DNA from: Dermatophagoides farinae
Taxonomy: Eukaryota > Arthropoda > Arachnida > Sarcoptiformes > Pyroglyphidae
Length of the DNA stretch: 64,000 nucleotides
Assembly (NCBI RefSeq): GCF_024713945.1
Contig: NC_134685.1
Coordinates: 682,001 to 746,000, forward strand
Direction of reading: 5' to 3'
A program made the translations under genes and the position numbers. The notes under the pieces were generated by a model. It had not been told where the DNA came from, searched no databases, and was given only the letters and a program-made list of their open reading frames with translations. Below are positions 51,225 to 63,500 of this stretch, in pieces. The first letter of the stretch is position 1, and each line of letters begins with the position of its first letter.

Positions 51225-51239
51225 AAAACGGTAAGAAAA
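51225..51239 (-). other. 3' conserved motif downstream of paralogue 3
   Basis: AAAACGGTAAGAAAA (plus strand), 43 nt past the stop of paralogue 3; identical to the copy at 50063. Confidence 0.55.
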
Positions 51240-51282
51240 CCTTTCAGTAAAATTCTTGCAATTATTCATTGATTGATTCAAT

Positions 51283-52452
51283 TCATTTCATTTCATAATC
51301 AAGGTTGTTTTTTGGAATGCAGCCAAATGAACAGAATTTTATAAAATCAAAAAGAATAGAGAACCGGGATTTATGTTCATCTTTAACATCTACATCATCA
51401 TTATCATCATCTTCGTCATAATCGCCGTTAACAGTTGTTGTTGCAACTGTTTTATTATCATCATCTGTTTCATTCATAGTAGGAATTTCATCAGATTCAT
51501 TGGATTCTGGTGCTGGCATTTCCGATTCATCATCATTCAAATCTAAATCATTTTTATCATCATTTTCAACAATAATAGATTCACGTTTTTCTTCATAATC
51601 ATCGTAGTATGATGATGATGATGATGATGAATCATCATTAGCATTAAAAAATTCATCATCATCAAATTCATCAACATTAAATGTCATATCTTTCATGTCA
51701 TTTTCAGTCCAGTAATAATCAACATCATTACCAATATTAAGATTTTCATTATTAGTATCGACATTTTTGGCTTCTTTTGTAGCATCATAATCATAATCAT
51801 CGTCATCATCAGTATCAGTATCAGTGATTGCATCTGCCCATGATTCAATAATTTGCTGTATGTCTGTTAATGATCGTGATTGTTTTCTACGATAATTTCC
51901 CGGTTCGGAATATGAACGAATTTTTTCAATTGTTTCATCATCATCATCATTATTATTATTTGTGATTTGATTTTGTGGCGATTCGATTGGTTTATAATGT
52001 TTTTTGCATAAAATTTCATTCTGTACTACATAATGACGTTCACTTAAATTAGTTATCTGTTCATTCCAAACGAAACAAGGAATTTCACTTATAATAAGCG
52101 AAATCATCCATATTATTTCAAAATCATTTGAAAATTCAACACGATAATGAATAGGGCGTTGATCGATATTGAATGTCAATTCACATGATTCAAGTGACCA
52201 CAATTCACGAATGGTACTCAATTGTATCATTTTCATAGCACCTTTTTCATATTGCCGATTTGGTTCTTGTTCTTGTGCTGTAGGAATTATTTTCAATATT
52301 TTAATCACAAAATAGTAATCAGATCCATTGTGTGAATTTTGTTCACCACTTTGAAATGGATTCAACAAACTGAATTCACAATCTTTCCAATAAACATCAT
52401 ATAATGGTGGATTAGATTCCATATCAGTATAATAAACTTGTACAATGTCCAT
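51283..52452 (-). CDS. acidic-tail tandem family protein 3
   Basis: Intronless ORF of 389 residues, third member of the array. It begins MDIVQVYYTDMESNPPLYDV, then YWKDCEFSLLNPF, IQLSTIRELWS and RPIHYRVEFSNDFEIIWMI, aligning along the whole N-terminal region with the other two. The middle and C-terminal parts are acidic low complexity with runs of D and S encoded by GAT/TCA repeats. It ends FIKFCSFGCIPKNNLDYE. No signal peptide. The next gene on the left has the same orientation, and the promoter block at 52571 matches that of paralogue 2, so the copied unit included upstream DNA. Function unknown. Confidence 0.75.
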   Translation of the reverse strand: MDIVQVYYTDMESNPPLYDVYWKDCEFSLLNPFQSGEQNSHNGSDYYFVIKILKIIPTAQEQEPNRQYEKGAMKMIQLSTIRELWSLESCELTFNIDQRPIHYRVEFSNDFEIIWMISLIISEIPCFVWNEQITNLSERHYVVQNEILCKKHYKPIESPQNQITNNNNDDDDETIEKIRSYSEPGNYRRKQSRSLTDIQQIIESWADAITDTDTDDDDDYDYDATKEAKNVDTNNENLNIGNDVDYYWTENDMKDMTFNVDEFDDDEFFNANDDSSSSSSSYYDDYEEKRESIIVENDDKNDLDLNDDESEMPAPESNESDEIPTMNETDDDNKTVATTTVNGDYDEDDDNDDVDVKDEHKSRFSILFDFIKFCSFGCIPKNNLDYEMK

Positions 52453-52570
52453 TATTATTATTATCAGGTTTGGCAGAAAAATGATTCAATAGTTTTGCAA
52501 ATTGTTAATGAAAATTATTTGTGTGTGGGTGTAAATAGTGATTTATTTTTGTATCCAAAAATATCGAAAA

Positions 52571-52598
52571 TTTTATACAGATAAATGTCGATTATTAT
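52571..52598 (-). promoter_or_regulatory. conserved TATA promoter block of paralogue 3
   Basis: TATAAAA (minus strand, 52577-52571), 119 bp before the ATG, in the same block as upstream of paralogue 2 (plus strand TTTTATACAGATAAATGTCG). Confidence 0.6.
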
Positions 52599-52815
52599 TA
52601 TTGAATGAATATTGTTCGAATTCATTTTTGAGTTTTTTTTTATGCCGGCATGTAAAAGAATTGATTTTTTTATTATTATTAGCATTTTTCCCAGAATAAA
52701 ATAAAATTATTAATTAATTAATTAAAATTAAAATAAATATAATTTATATAAAATTGTTATGTAAATTTTAAACAATTTGATTCATCTTTGTTTTTTTTTG
52801 TTTATTTGAATCTTT

Positions 52816-53826
52816 TCAATAACCACCACCATTAGGTGCAGCCAGACCAATTGGAGCAATAAATGCGGCTGGAACGGCCATTTGACCAAATTTACCGGAA
52901 AAAGGTGTTGGAGCTGGCGGTGCTGCAAAACCAGCAAATGATGGTAATGTACCATATTTACCATTAGTGCCAGCAGCAAAACCACCGGCAAAACCAGCTG
53001 AACCAATAAAACCACCACCATTGATTGGTATAGCAGATGGAGCAAAACCACCGAATGTGACTGGAGCGGCAGATAAACCATTGGCACCGATAAATCCACC
53101 TGTAGCTGGTGCTAATGGAATACCACCAACAATATTAGGGGCAATCATTGGTGCTTGAGGTGGCGCTGGTCCATATCCATATCCATTAGATATAGGTTGA
53201 CTACGTGCAACCAATGTTTGAATATTCTCTTCAACAGGACGTACTTCCTGTCTTATTGTTCGCATTGGAGCGATTACTTCTCTTATTTCTTGCAAAATTG
53301 GTTTATGAATCGTATGACGTAATACATGAGGTTCATCTTGTGAATGTGTTTCCTGTACACTTCCTTGTGATGTAACATGTTGATGTCGTACATTCATTGG
53401 TGATGAATATGTTCGAAACATCATTGTCATCGGTACGGATTGTGATTCGACCATAACTTGATATGGTTGTGCTGCAGTTTGTACACTTGGTATATCATAA
53501 TATTGAATATTTTGTGTACTACGAACAGCTAATGAAACAGGAGATATTGCAGGTGCTGGCGCTGCCAATTGAACAGGTGCAGCCATCGCATATGAAGGAG
53601 CAGCCATTGCGGTAAATGCCGATGGACCATAATTGGGTGGTGGTGGTGGTGGTGGTGCTGCGGCAAATACACGGCCACCACCATTTCCATAATTAACGGC
53701 TTGAACGGCGGCGGTAACACTTATGATGACGGTAATCAACAAGTAAATCTATGAAAGCACAAAAAAAATAAAATTGAAAATTTTCCCAATAAAAAAAAAA
53801 TAATCCAAACTTACCGATCGATACAT
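52816..53826 (-). CDS. secreted mite-type structural protein, family copy B
   Basis: A 12-nt first coding exon (53826-53815, MYRS) and a second exon (53748-52816) joined across a 66-bp GTAAGT...TAG intron in phase 0 give 314 residues. The signal peptide is MYRSIYLLITVIISVTAAVQA. A Gly/Pro/Ala-rich region (AAAPPPPPPP) precedes the conserved core shared with the gene at 44549: IQYYDIPS, MMFRTYSSPMNVRHQH, KPILQEIREVIAPMRTIRQE and EENIQTLVAR. The C-terminal third is an Ala/Gly/Pro-rich tail (GFAGGFAAG, ending APNGGGY), typical of chelicerate cuticle or silk-like proteins. It is probably secreted and structural. Copy A has no such tail and no intron here. Confidence 0.8.
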
Positions 53827-55119
53827 TATTGGTTTGAAATTTTCTTTTATCCAATTCAAATGTCAATGGTTAAGTTGTTGTGTCTTTAGTCTTTTTCGTG
53901 GTTGTCATCTCATTTTCATCAGATGAGGACCTTTTTATACGAAAAAAAATTTTTTTTTTTCTGGAACAATTTTCTCTGAAAGAGTGTTTCGTTCCAAAAA
54001 AAAAATTGTCGTTGTAGTTGTCGTTTCTGGAACAAATAAAATTTTCTTCATTTAAACATTGGGTCATCATCATCATCATCAACATTTTGGGAAAAACAAG
54101 CATTAAACAAGTAAAAATAAAAAAAAAATTTCTTTCCGATCGAATCTTATAATCCATTTTCATTGGGAGAAACAAAAACAAAAAAAGATGAACTGTAAAA
54201 AAAGTGATGATAATGGTTTGATGACAAACAAAAAAAAAACACTTTCAACGACAATAATAATCAATATCATCAATCTTAAATAAACAAAACGATTAGATCT
54301 AAAAAGACGAAATAAAAAAAACCAGTAAATACAGAATGAGAGAACCATCAACATACATACATTTCATTTCAATATTGCCATGTTTTGTAATTATCATTAT
54401 GGTTTCATCATCATGAAGAAAATTGAAAATTTTTTCCATTGGATCGATGTTCTTGTGATGTTTTTTTTTTTTTTTTGGTTTCAAGGTTTCATTGATAACA
54501 TAATATGATTCAGGCCATGATGATTGATTGATAACGGGTAATGTGTGTGTGTGTGTGACAGTTACGTTGGAATAATTTTTCCTAAAAAAAAAGAAAATTA
54601 ACACACAGATGATGATGATGATGATGACATATAGTCATCATTAAGATCATTATTATGATATCGAACCACAATAAAACGAATATATGTAAATTATGATGAT
54701 GATGATCATATCACAGCATAAAAGTTCTCCAAATTAAACCAGTTATTATATATATTGTCGTCATCATCATCATCATGTTTCTTTGATTCGATTCGCGATA
54801 CGATCTGGTTCGATGATGATGGTCGGCTTGTTTTTTTTTTTCTTCTAAATTTCTGATTCATTTCATTTGATAAATTATTGTTTTGATCATTAGATATCAA
54901 ATTTTTTGTTTCTTCAATTATTCTCATCATCTTTTTTCGCATCTTTATTATTATTATTATATACATCATACAACAAGGTTTTTTAGTTTTTTTTTTTTTT
55001 GGTTGAAAAACAGAACAAATCAATCATGTGTCTAACAAAATAATAATACAAACACACACATACACACACACAGATGCAGTAATTTAGCTAAAAATAAAAA
55101 CCAGGAAAAAAATGAAAAT
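53827..55119. other. intergenic, low complexity
   Basis: 1.3 kb with (GAT)n, poly-T and short (GT)n, holding the promoter of copy B. No supported gene; ORFs at 53870-54181 and 54706-55023 are K/M/F-biased. Confidence 0.5.
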
Positions 55120-56627
55120 CTAATAATAGAAAATAATCCTGAAAATTATCATAAAAACAATTATAAAATGATGATAATGTTTTGCATTATTAAAAATTGA
55201 TGATTCTATCATCAACGAACTTGACGAGGAACTTGTCAATGATTCGAATTGAGCATCAGAAACAATATTCATAGATGACGTTCGGTGATCATCAATTAAA
55301 TGTGCAACTATTGGTGAATTTTTTATGGATTCTGTATTAATCATTTCCGTTGCATTTGTACCTGTTGCCTGTATGATGGATTGTCTATGTATATGTTTAG
55401 CTGCTAATTCTTCATCACTATAACCAATACGTAGATAGGCCATCATTTCAATTTCAAATACTTTATTTGGATCTTTTGGCATTTCCATTGGTAATGATCG
55501 TCTACGACGACGACGACCAAGTGCATAGATTCCATTACCACATGGTACTTCTTGACATTTATCAAGACAAACATTAACCGTACCGATAAACATTACATAA
55601 TTTGATTCAGGAAATTTAAATGCACGAAATCGTGCCGATATTGAATCACCACCATCATTGGATATAAAATTACCAAAAATATATGGATCAATAGAACAAC
55701 CATTCAATACGATTACTTCTTGTTGACGATTTGAATTATCAGTTACTTTCATAAAACTAGCCAATAGGCCATATACATGTTTGGATTCATCATCCAGATA
55801 AATAATCATTTCCAATGGTGTTCCCGGTGCAACATTCAATGATTGATTAACAAATCGTCCATTACGTTTAACTTTAAGATTTAAATGCGGATATGGAGCA
55901 CGTGCCGTAATATTATCGGTAAAATCCAATACTCTATAAACAAAAGACAAACAAACATTGAATCGTTGAATGAAAAAATTCAAAAATAAATACATACTCG
56001 GCTTCCATAAAATTTTCTGGTAAATCAATTTCAGTAAAATTTACTAGACGCCCATTTGAATCCTGAATCCAAGCGGATGATGATGATGATTCACGTTTAA
56101 TTCGTGATGCTTGAGTTGTTGAACTATTTCCAACTTGATCATCATCATCATCATCTAATGGGCTAGTTTCCACTTTAAATCCAAGTAATTGATCAAGATT
56201 TGGCTGTGAACATTTAAAATAAATTGATCGTTGTCCGATTCCAGTTCCATCATATTTGGATTCAACAACAATTCGATTATAAAAGATACGTGTACCGGTA
56301 ATTTGATCATGAACTTTTGTTGTACCACAACGATAAAAATCATCCTGTAATGATAGCTGAAATGTGGCCACATATTTTTCCATTTTTGGTCGACAAACTA
56401 GATATATTCGAAAATTCAAAAAAAAAAAAAAAATTAGAACAAAACAAACTTTTTTTTTGCAAACACAAAAAATTTACTCGAAAATGAACGAAGTTTTTCC
56501 AGATAAACATATGGTTCATCATTGGCCATTTGATTACGGCTACTATTCGATAATGTTGGTCCATATAATGATGAAAGATTTACCTGTATTGTCATTTTGT
56601 CCATTGAACAATTCAATCGATACGGTA
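55120..56627 (-). CDS. ZP-domain protein, second gene, 5' end not found
   Basis: Exons 56627-56478, 56397-55998 and 55933-55120 (introns 80 and 64 bp, phases 1 and 2), starting within a codon, so at least one upstream exon with the signal peptide is missing. About 454 residues are seen. The ZP N-terminal half has VPYRLNCSMDKMTIQVNLSS, SICRPKMEKYVATF and YRCGTTKV; the C-terminal half has GTPLEMIIYLDDESKHVYG, VIVLNGCSID, FRAFKFPESNYVMF and CLDKCQEVPC. A polybasic cleavage site (GRRRRRRSLP) follows, then a Ser/Thr-rich stretch and a hydrophobic C-terminus (FIIVFMIIFRIIFYY), a membrane or GPI anchor. This is the usual layout of arthropod ZP matrix proteins (Piopio-like type is possible, not certain). 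The missing first exon should lie to the right. Confidence 0.8.
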
Positions 56628-58330
56628 CTATAGTATATATGAATGGATGGATGAAACAAAAAAAAAGAAAAAAAAATTTTTCACATTAGTTTCAGATTCT
56701 CACAACGACAAAACAAAAAAAACGGAAATGAAAAACATGCGATCCAAAATATCTAAATTGATCGCTTGACAAAATTTCAAATCTGAATATTCTCTTATTC
56801 GTTATTCTTCAATGTATACATCATCATCATCATTAGTTGGACAATTTTCAATGATCATCAAGGAAATATTTTTTTTTTTTCATAAATAAATGGAAAACAT
56901 GTAAATGACGATTCACCACTATTATATAAATATAGAAAGAAATAATAAAGAAAATAAGATATAAAACGACTTGTCTATCATTATTCCATTATGTACACAC
57001 ATTTGCTACATTTTTGGACAACATTTTCAATTTTCAATTTTGTTTGGATTTGTGCCATATATATCTCTCCTAAGCATCGTTTACTGAAAATTTAAATTTG
57101 AATTTCCAAACACACACACACATACACACATTCAATTATTTGGTTTGTTCTTTGCAATAACCAAAAAAAAAAAAGATTCGCTTGAATTCGATGGGATAAA
57201 TGGTTTTTTTTTGTGTGTATGTGTGTGTGTGTGTGGGTGGGAAACGATGTTTTTGGTTTCTTTTTTTTTATTTGCATTAAGATTATTCAAAAGAAATTGA
57301 AATCGATATGGAATATTCCATTCCATAATGATCATTGGTAATCGATTTAGTGGAATGGCAAATAATGATTGGTGACGACAACAACTTTATCATTTTTAAG
57401 AATTTAGAAATGTAAAATCTTTATATGAAAATTGATCTAAAGTGAATGAATGAATGAATGAATGAACAATATCGATTTATCAAACGCTTGTCAATCTGAT
57501 AATCAAATCAAAATTGATTGATCGTTATATCGATTTGGAAGATGAAATAAATAAAAAAAAAGAAATTCAAAATTCCAAAAGTGAAAAGTTGATATATTAA
57601 TATCCAAAAAGTAAAGAAGAAAAAAAATCCCAATTCAATAGCCAAGTAATAGGCGACCATTTTAGCCTGAAACCAGAAACAACAACAGATTGCATATATG
57701 CCCAGATTTCCAAGAGTAAAAAAAAAAACAACAACAAAAGAATGAAAACAGAAGCGAAATTTTCAAGAGGCTAACCATCATCATCATCATCATCATTCTG
57801 CACATACAATACCGTTTTTATCATCATCAATTTTATTCTTCCATGTTGTTTCTTGTGTCGATAAATGTTTGCTTAAATAGGCTAGCTATTTTTTTTTTTT
57901 TTTTTGAGTGTTTTCAGATACATTTTCAACGATATACCACTTGAGAATCAATAGTATATAGTGAATGAATGAAAAACTTTTGAATAAATATAACGAATAA
58001 GTTCAAGAAAAAAAAACATAGCCAAGTTTCAAGAGTTTCACCAATCATTTGCCAACAGCGCGACAGCGATTCTTATTTTATTCAGAATTCTTATATGGAA
58101 TCGTAAGGCAAAACAAAAAAATTAGCAAGTTTAAAAAATAATAAAAACAGAAAAAAAATTGTCATAGAAAATTGATTCTTGTGATTTCAATTTTATTCAA
58201 TTTCTTTTTCTCTCTTTTTTTTTACTTTGTCATTCAACCATTCACAGTGATTCATTCATTTACAATCAAACAAAATGAGAATGTATAGAAAATTGAAATT
58301 GAAAATTATCATAATTCCATGCTAATGTTG

Positions 58331-58331
<1 letters not shown>

Positions 58332-58361
<30 letters not shown>
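58332..58361. repeat. (TG)15 microsatellite
   Basis: Longest perfect dinucleotide TG run noticed in the window. Confidence 0.9.
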
Positions 58362-58364
<3 letters not shown>

Positions 58365-58534
58365 AGAACATGACAAATTTTTTCTCTTTTTTTTCGCTTC
58401 AATTAGGATCATCAAGTTTATTATCATCATCATAATCATCAAGATGATTTGTATATGGTAATTTTTTTTTGTCTATCTGCAAGCATATCTCTTGGTTTGT
58501 TTCTTCGCTCAAAAGAAATTCCAAATTCTGAATT

Positions 58535-58562
58535 GATGATGATGATGATGATGATGATGATG
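58535..58562. repeat. (GAT)9 microsatellite
   Basis: Trinucleotide run of the type that also enters coding exons elsewhere in the window. Confidence 0.9.
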
Positions 58563-59645
58563 CATCAGTCGTAGAATAAAGCAGAATTTTTCATTTTTTT
58601 TCATGCAAAAAAAAATTTCATTGAATTGAAAATGAATAAATTATATGAAGTATATGAAATATATGGCCGGCCATTTTTAAAATTGAGTGAAGAGAAAAAA
58701 AAAAACAACAACAACAACAAACTCATCATTCATTGTACATGGAAGAATCATCAAATGAAATTAATCCCATTTTTTCTCAGTAAAAAAAAATAGTGAAAAT
58801 AGTAAAAATAGCAAACGCAAAGCCAAAACCAAAATCAAATTCAAACGAAACAAAAATAATAAAACTAGCAATGGATTGTCAAAACAAAACAAAAAAAAAA
58901 CTAGATGTGAAAAGTTTTTCTGTCTTTTGACAACAAACAAAAAAGTAAACTAGGAAGAAGAAGAAGAAAAAAAAATCATAAAAGATGTATATGGATGTAT
59001 ATCATCAGTAGAATTGCAGAATTTCTCATTTTTTTTTTGTTCATATATAATAAAATTCATGATGATGATGATGATGATGATAATACTCAAAACCCATTAT
59101 GATGATTATTATTATGATGATGATGATGATGATGAAAAACACAACACAAACATGAATGATGAATTTCTTCTTCTTCTCCTTTCTCTATATACATGATTCT
59201 CTATAAGAATTTCGATAAAAGAATATTGAAAACAAAAAACTTTGAAAAAAAGGCCTTGAAGGGAACTTGAATCATTGAATGAATGAATGGATGCAAGTTA
59301 TTTTTTCAAAATGAAAAAAAAAATTCTGCATTCAAAAATAAAAATAAAAGAAGACTTTCAAGTAATGTAAAGAAAAAAATCGACAAGAAAAAAAATAAAA
59401 TAAAATAAAATTGATGGCCTACCATCATCATCATCATCATCATTTTTGTTTTGTTTTTTGTTTATTCGATTTTCATTATTATAATAATAATTTTCATTTT
59501 TTTCCGATGTGTGTGTGTGTGTTAGGCATTTTCGTTTTATTATTATTATCTACATACAAACACGCATACACACACACACACACATGTATTATATTCATGA
59601 TTCTGTGTCTTTAAGAAATGAATGAAAAAACAGCAAAACAAAACC

Positions 59646-59670
59646 AAAAAAAAAAAAAAAAAAAAAAAAA
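59646..59670. repeat. poly-A tract of 25
   Basis: Uninterrupted A homopolymer; no recognisable retroelement next to it. Confidence 0.85.
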
Positions 59671-60478
59671 TGAAAAATTCTGCTGCTGATATATGCTGCT
59701 TCATATATTCAATATTCAAAGGTTTTTTTTTGGTCTCATTTCCCTTTGGATCTCTAAAACGAAAAGAAAAGAAACGCCCATTCACACAGAATAAACAAGA
59801 TGAAAAAAATCGATTGTTTGCGTGTGTTTACAGAATACAGAATAATAATAATAAAAAAATGGATCCATAAAAAAAAGAAAGAAAAGTTTCTGTAACCCAA
59901 AATAAGAATATTATGGACATCATCCTCATCATCATGCAATACTAAATAATAAATATATGAGTAATGTGGACAAAGTTTTTTTTCTTCATACAACTATAAT
60001 GTTTTCGGATGATGATGAAGATGATGAAGAAGAAGATGATATAAGATGATCATCAACAAAAGTTGTGATCTTTGGACTTTTTTTTATATTTCCTGGATGA
60101 TGATGATGATGATGATGATAACTAAACTTATTGTCATCATCATGACAATGATATGATATGATAAATTGTCAAACTTTTTTTTTATTTCATTTTATTCATT
60201 CAACCATCACACACATACACAAACACACACACAGAGAATATTTTGGAACGTGAATAGACATATTTTTTTTTCATTTACCTCAGATGGATCGATCAAAATC
60301 AAACGAACAAAAACACACAAAGAATATCTATATCAATCTAATCATTTCATTGATCCAAGAAAAAAAAATAAAATAAACGCCCAATTCTAGATTGTCAATC
60401 TTGTATAACCACCATATATGCGATACACATCACATTGATGATGATGAATGAAAACTAAATAAAAAACGTCTTTTATAT

Positions 60479-60480
<2 letters not shown>

Positions 60481-60513
<33 letters not shown>
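60481..60513. repeat. (AG)16 microsatellite
   Basis: Perfect AG run, followed by imperfect units to about 60520. Confidence 0.9.
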
Positions 60514-60519
<6 letters not shown>

Positions 60520-63500
60520 GAAATATCAAAATCAAATAAACATGTATTTATGTTGATGATATGGATGGATGAATAATCATTCTATTATCATCATATGCAA
60601 AAAAGATGTGTACCATTCCACCAATATAAATGGAATGTATTTTTTCTCGATTTTTTTCATTTACTTCATTTGTGTGTGTGTGTCGGGGGGTGTTGCAACA
60701 TATGGAATGTGTAAGGACAAAACGACGACAACAACAACAACAACAAGAGAGAGAATTCACATCCAGAAGAAAAAGAAAAAAAGATTCAGAAGTACACTAC
60801 TACCATTAATTCATCCATTTTATTCATTCATCGATCGGTCGTTTTTTTTTTTGGTTCTGGTCGAAATGAAATGGAAATAGCGAGAAAACCATTGGACAAT
60901 TCATATAAAAGAAAAGAGATTCGCTTATTCGTTCGTTCGTTCGTTCGTTTTTTGTGTTTGATTAATGATTCCACAAAAAAAATATTCTATGCATCAAAAA
61001 AAAAAGAATTTTTTCAACAATCATCATCATCATCATCATCATTTTTTTCTGGGAGAAAGAATTTCATCTCAAAAGTTTTACAAATGGAATTTCATAGATT
61101 ATTGTTTTTTTTGCACCCTTTCTTGCTCCTTTTTTTCAAAAAAAATATGCCAAAAAATAGAGAATATTCTCACCCAATGTGTCTACTATATAAATCATTA
61201 TAAACCGAACCGAATTTGATCAGATTGAACATCGAATCGAAAGATAAATATCTATCCAACCAGATCGATTCAAATATATCGAATCGAATCAAATCGATAA
61301 CAAACAAATCCAAAAAAAAACTAACAAACAAACAGGAAAAACAACAACAACAACAACAATGAAAAAAAAGGGTCGACTATGTGATATTCTAGTTGTATGT
61401 TATATTTTTTTTCATGGTTCATGGAACACACACACACATAAATGTAGAATTCACAAAAAAACAGAAGAAAAAAGAATAAAATGGAATCTAGCGCAAAAGA
61501 TTCTAAATCTAATATTACACACACACACACACATATCTAGAATAATAGACTTTTAGAAAATTGAGATATCTTTTTTTGTTTCGCTTTTGTAACCAAACAC
61601 ACACACACACACATATTGATTCTTACGGATCGTTTGTGTGTGTGTATCGGATATTTTCAAATTGTTTTTTTTTTTTGATTCTTTAGGAATCAAAAAACGT
61701 CAGAATAATGATAAGAGAGAAAAAAAATTCTTTTTTTTTCGTTCTCCAATTTTTTTTGTTGTTTTCAAAAGTTAAACTTTTTGACAAAATAAATGAATGA
61801 ATGAATGTAAAGTTCAAATGGTAATAAAAAAAAATTCTTTGCGTCATGAAAAGATTATCATCGTCGTTATTTTTTATTTTTTTTTTTGCCCGAAATGATC
61901 CAATAGTTTTTATTTTCGGGATATGATTCTCGAAATTAAAGTAAAGAAATTCTTTGTGTGTGTGTGTGTGTATGTGTTTGATTCAAATTCATGAAATGTC
62001 CAGATGAAAAACAAAAATATCTGGACCATACACAAACACACACACACACAGCAGGATATTTTCACATGGCAATAATCATCATCATCATCATCATGATCCC
62101 AGAATAATCATCATCACAGAATTTTTTTTCTGGTCAAATGTTATTGACAACATGACCAAAAAAAAAACGAAATTATTATGAGAAAAAAAACACAGAAAAT
62201 CCAAAGAAACCAGAAATTTCATTTTTTCTTACTTGTTTGATTGAAAATTACAATTACAATTACAATAAAAATAATCATCCAACCAAACTAATCAAACCGA
62301 CCATATCATCATCATTATGTTGATGGTGATAATTTTGTAATTAAATCGAATTTTCCACATAGATAACACACATATACAATGAGAGATCTGGTTCTGTTTA
62401 GTTTTTTTTTCTCTCTATATTGGTCAACGAACGATTAGAATACTGCTAAAATGCTGCTGTTGTTACACACACACAAGATTGAATTTCATTATTGGAAATG
62501 AAATCTTTATTCATTGCCTGTGTGTGTGTGCCGGGCAATTGGAAAAAAATCGAAAATTTTTCACTTTCACAAATAGATAATATAGATAGATAGATAGATA
62601 AATGGGAAATGATATGATCAGATTAAATTTGTTTGATCACATTTTCAATTTGAAGCTTATGCAGACAGAATATTCTTTCACTCTAGGGATCAATTTTTTT
62701 TTCTACTGATTCCTTCATATATATAGAATTTATTTTAGTTAATCTTTTTATCGGATTTTTCAACAATAACAACAATTCTGATCAACAATCAATAGATAGA
62801 CAGATTGATTGAGATGAATAGAGAATCTGAAACAGAACCAGAACAAAAAAAAAAGATTAATAAAATTTCATCATCATCAATCATTCATTTATATATATAA
62901 AAAAAATAGAATAGGCCATCAGGGACCATATAGAAAGATCAGATCCAGAAATAAATGTCAAACACACACACACAGACACACAAACCCTAAGGGGTATCGA
63001 TAAATAAAAGAGACAAAAAAAAACAAATTCCAATCTAATTGCTGGTCAACAACAATCATCCATCGACAAACGGAATATTATTGTCCATCTAAAACATGGA
63101 TGTGGATAAATCTTTATTATGGCAACAGCAGCAACAAAAAAAAGTCAAAGACAAACAAGTAGAGAGAAAAAAAAACATCAAAGAAACACAAAACACACAC
63201 ACACACAAAAGTCGGAATTTTTATACCAGAAAAAGATCTAGATTTGAGAGAAAAAAAAACAAAAATGATTTTCGTGAAATCATTTTGATGATCATGATGA
63301 TCATAACGATGATGATTTGAAATAATACGTGTCATCACGTATTAAAAACACTGTGATGACCACCACCGCAACCAAACCACCAACATGACCAAATTTGTTG
63401 TTTCAAATTGCGGAGAAAAAAAAGAAGGGCAGTCAGCTATATTTTTTTTATGACTTGGATGGATCTATCGATACACGAATATATCCCTACTACTAATGGA

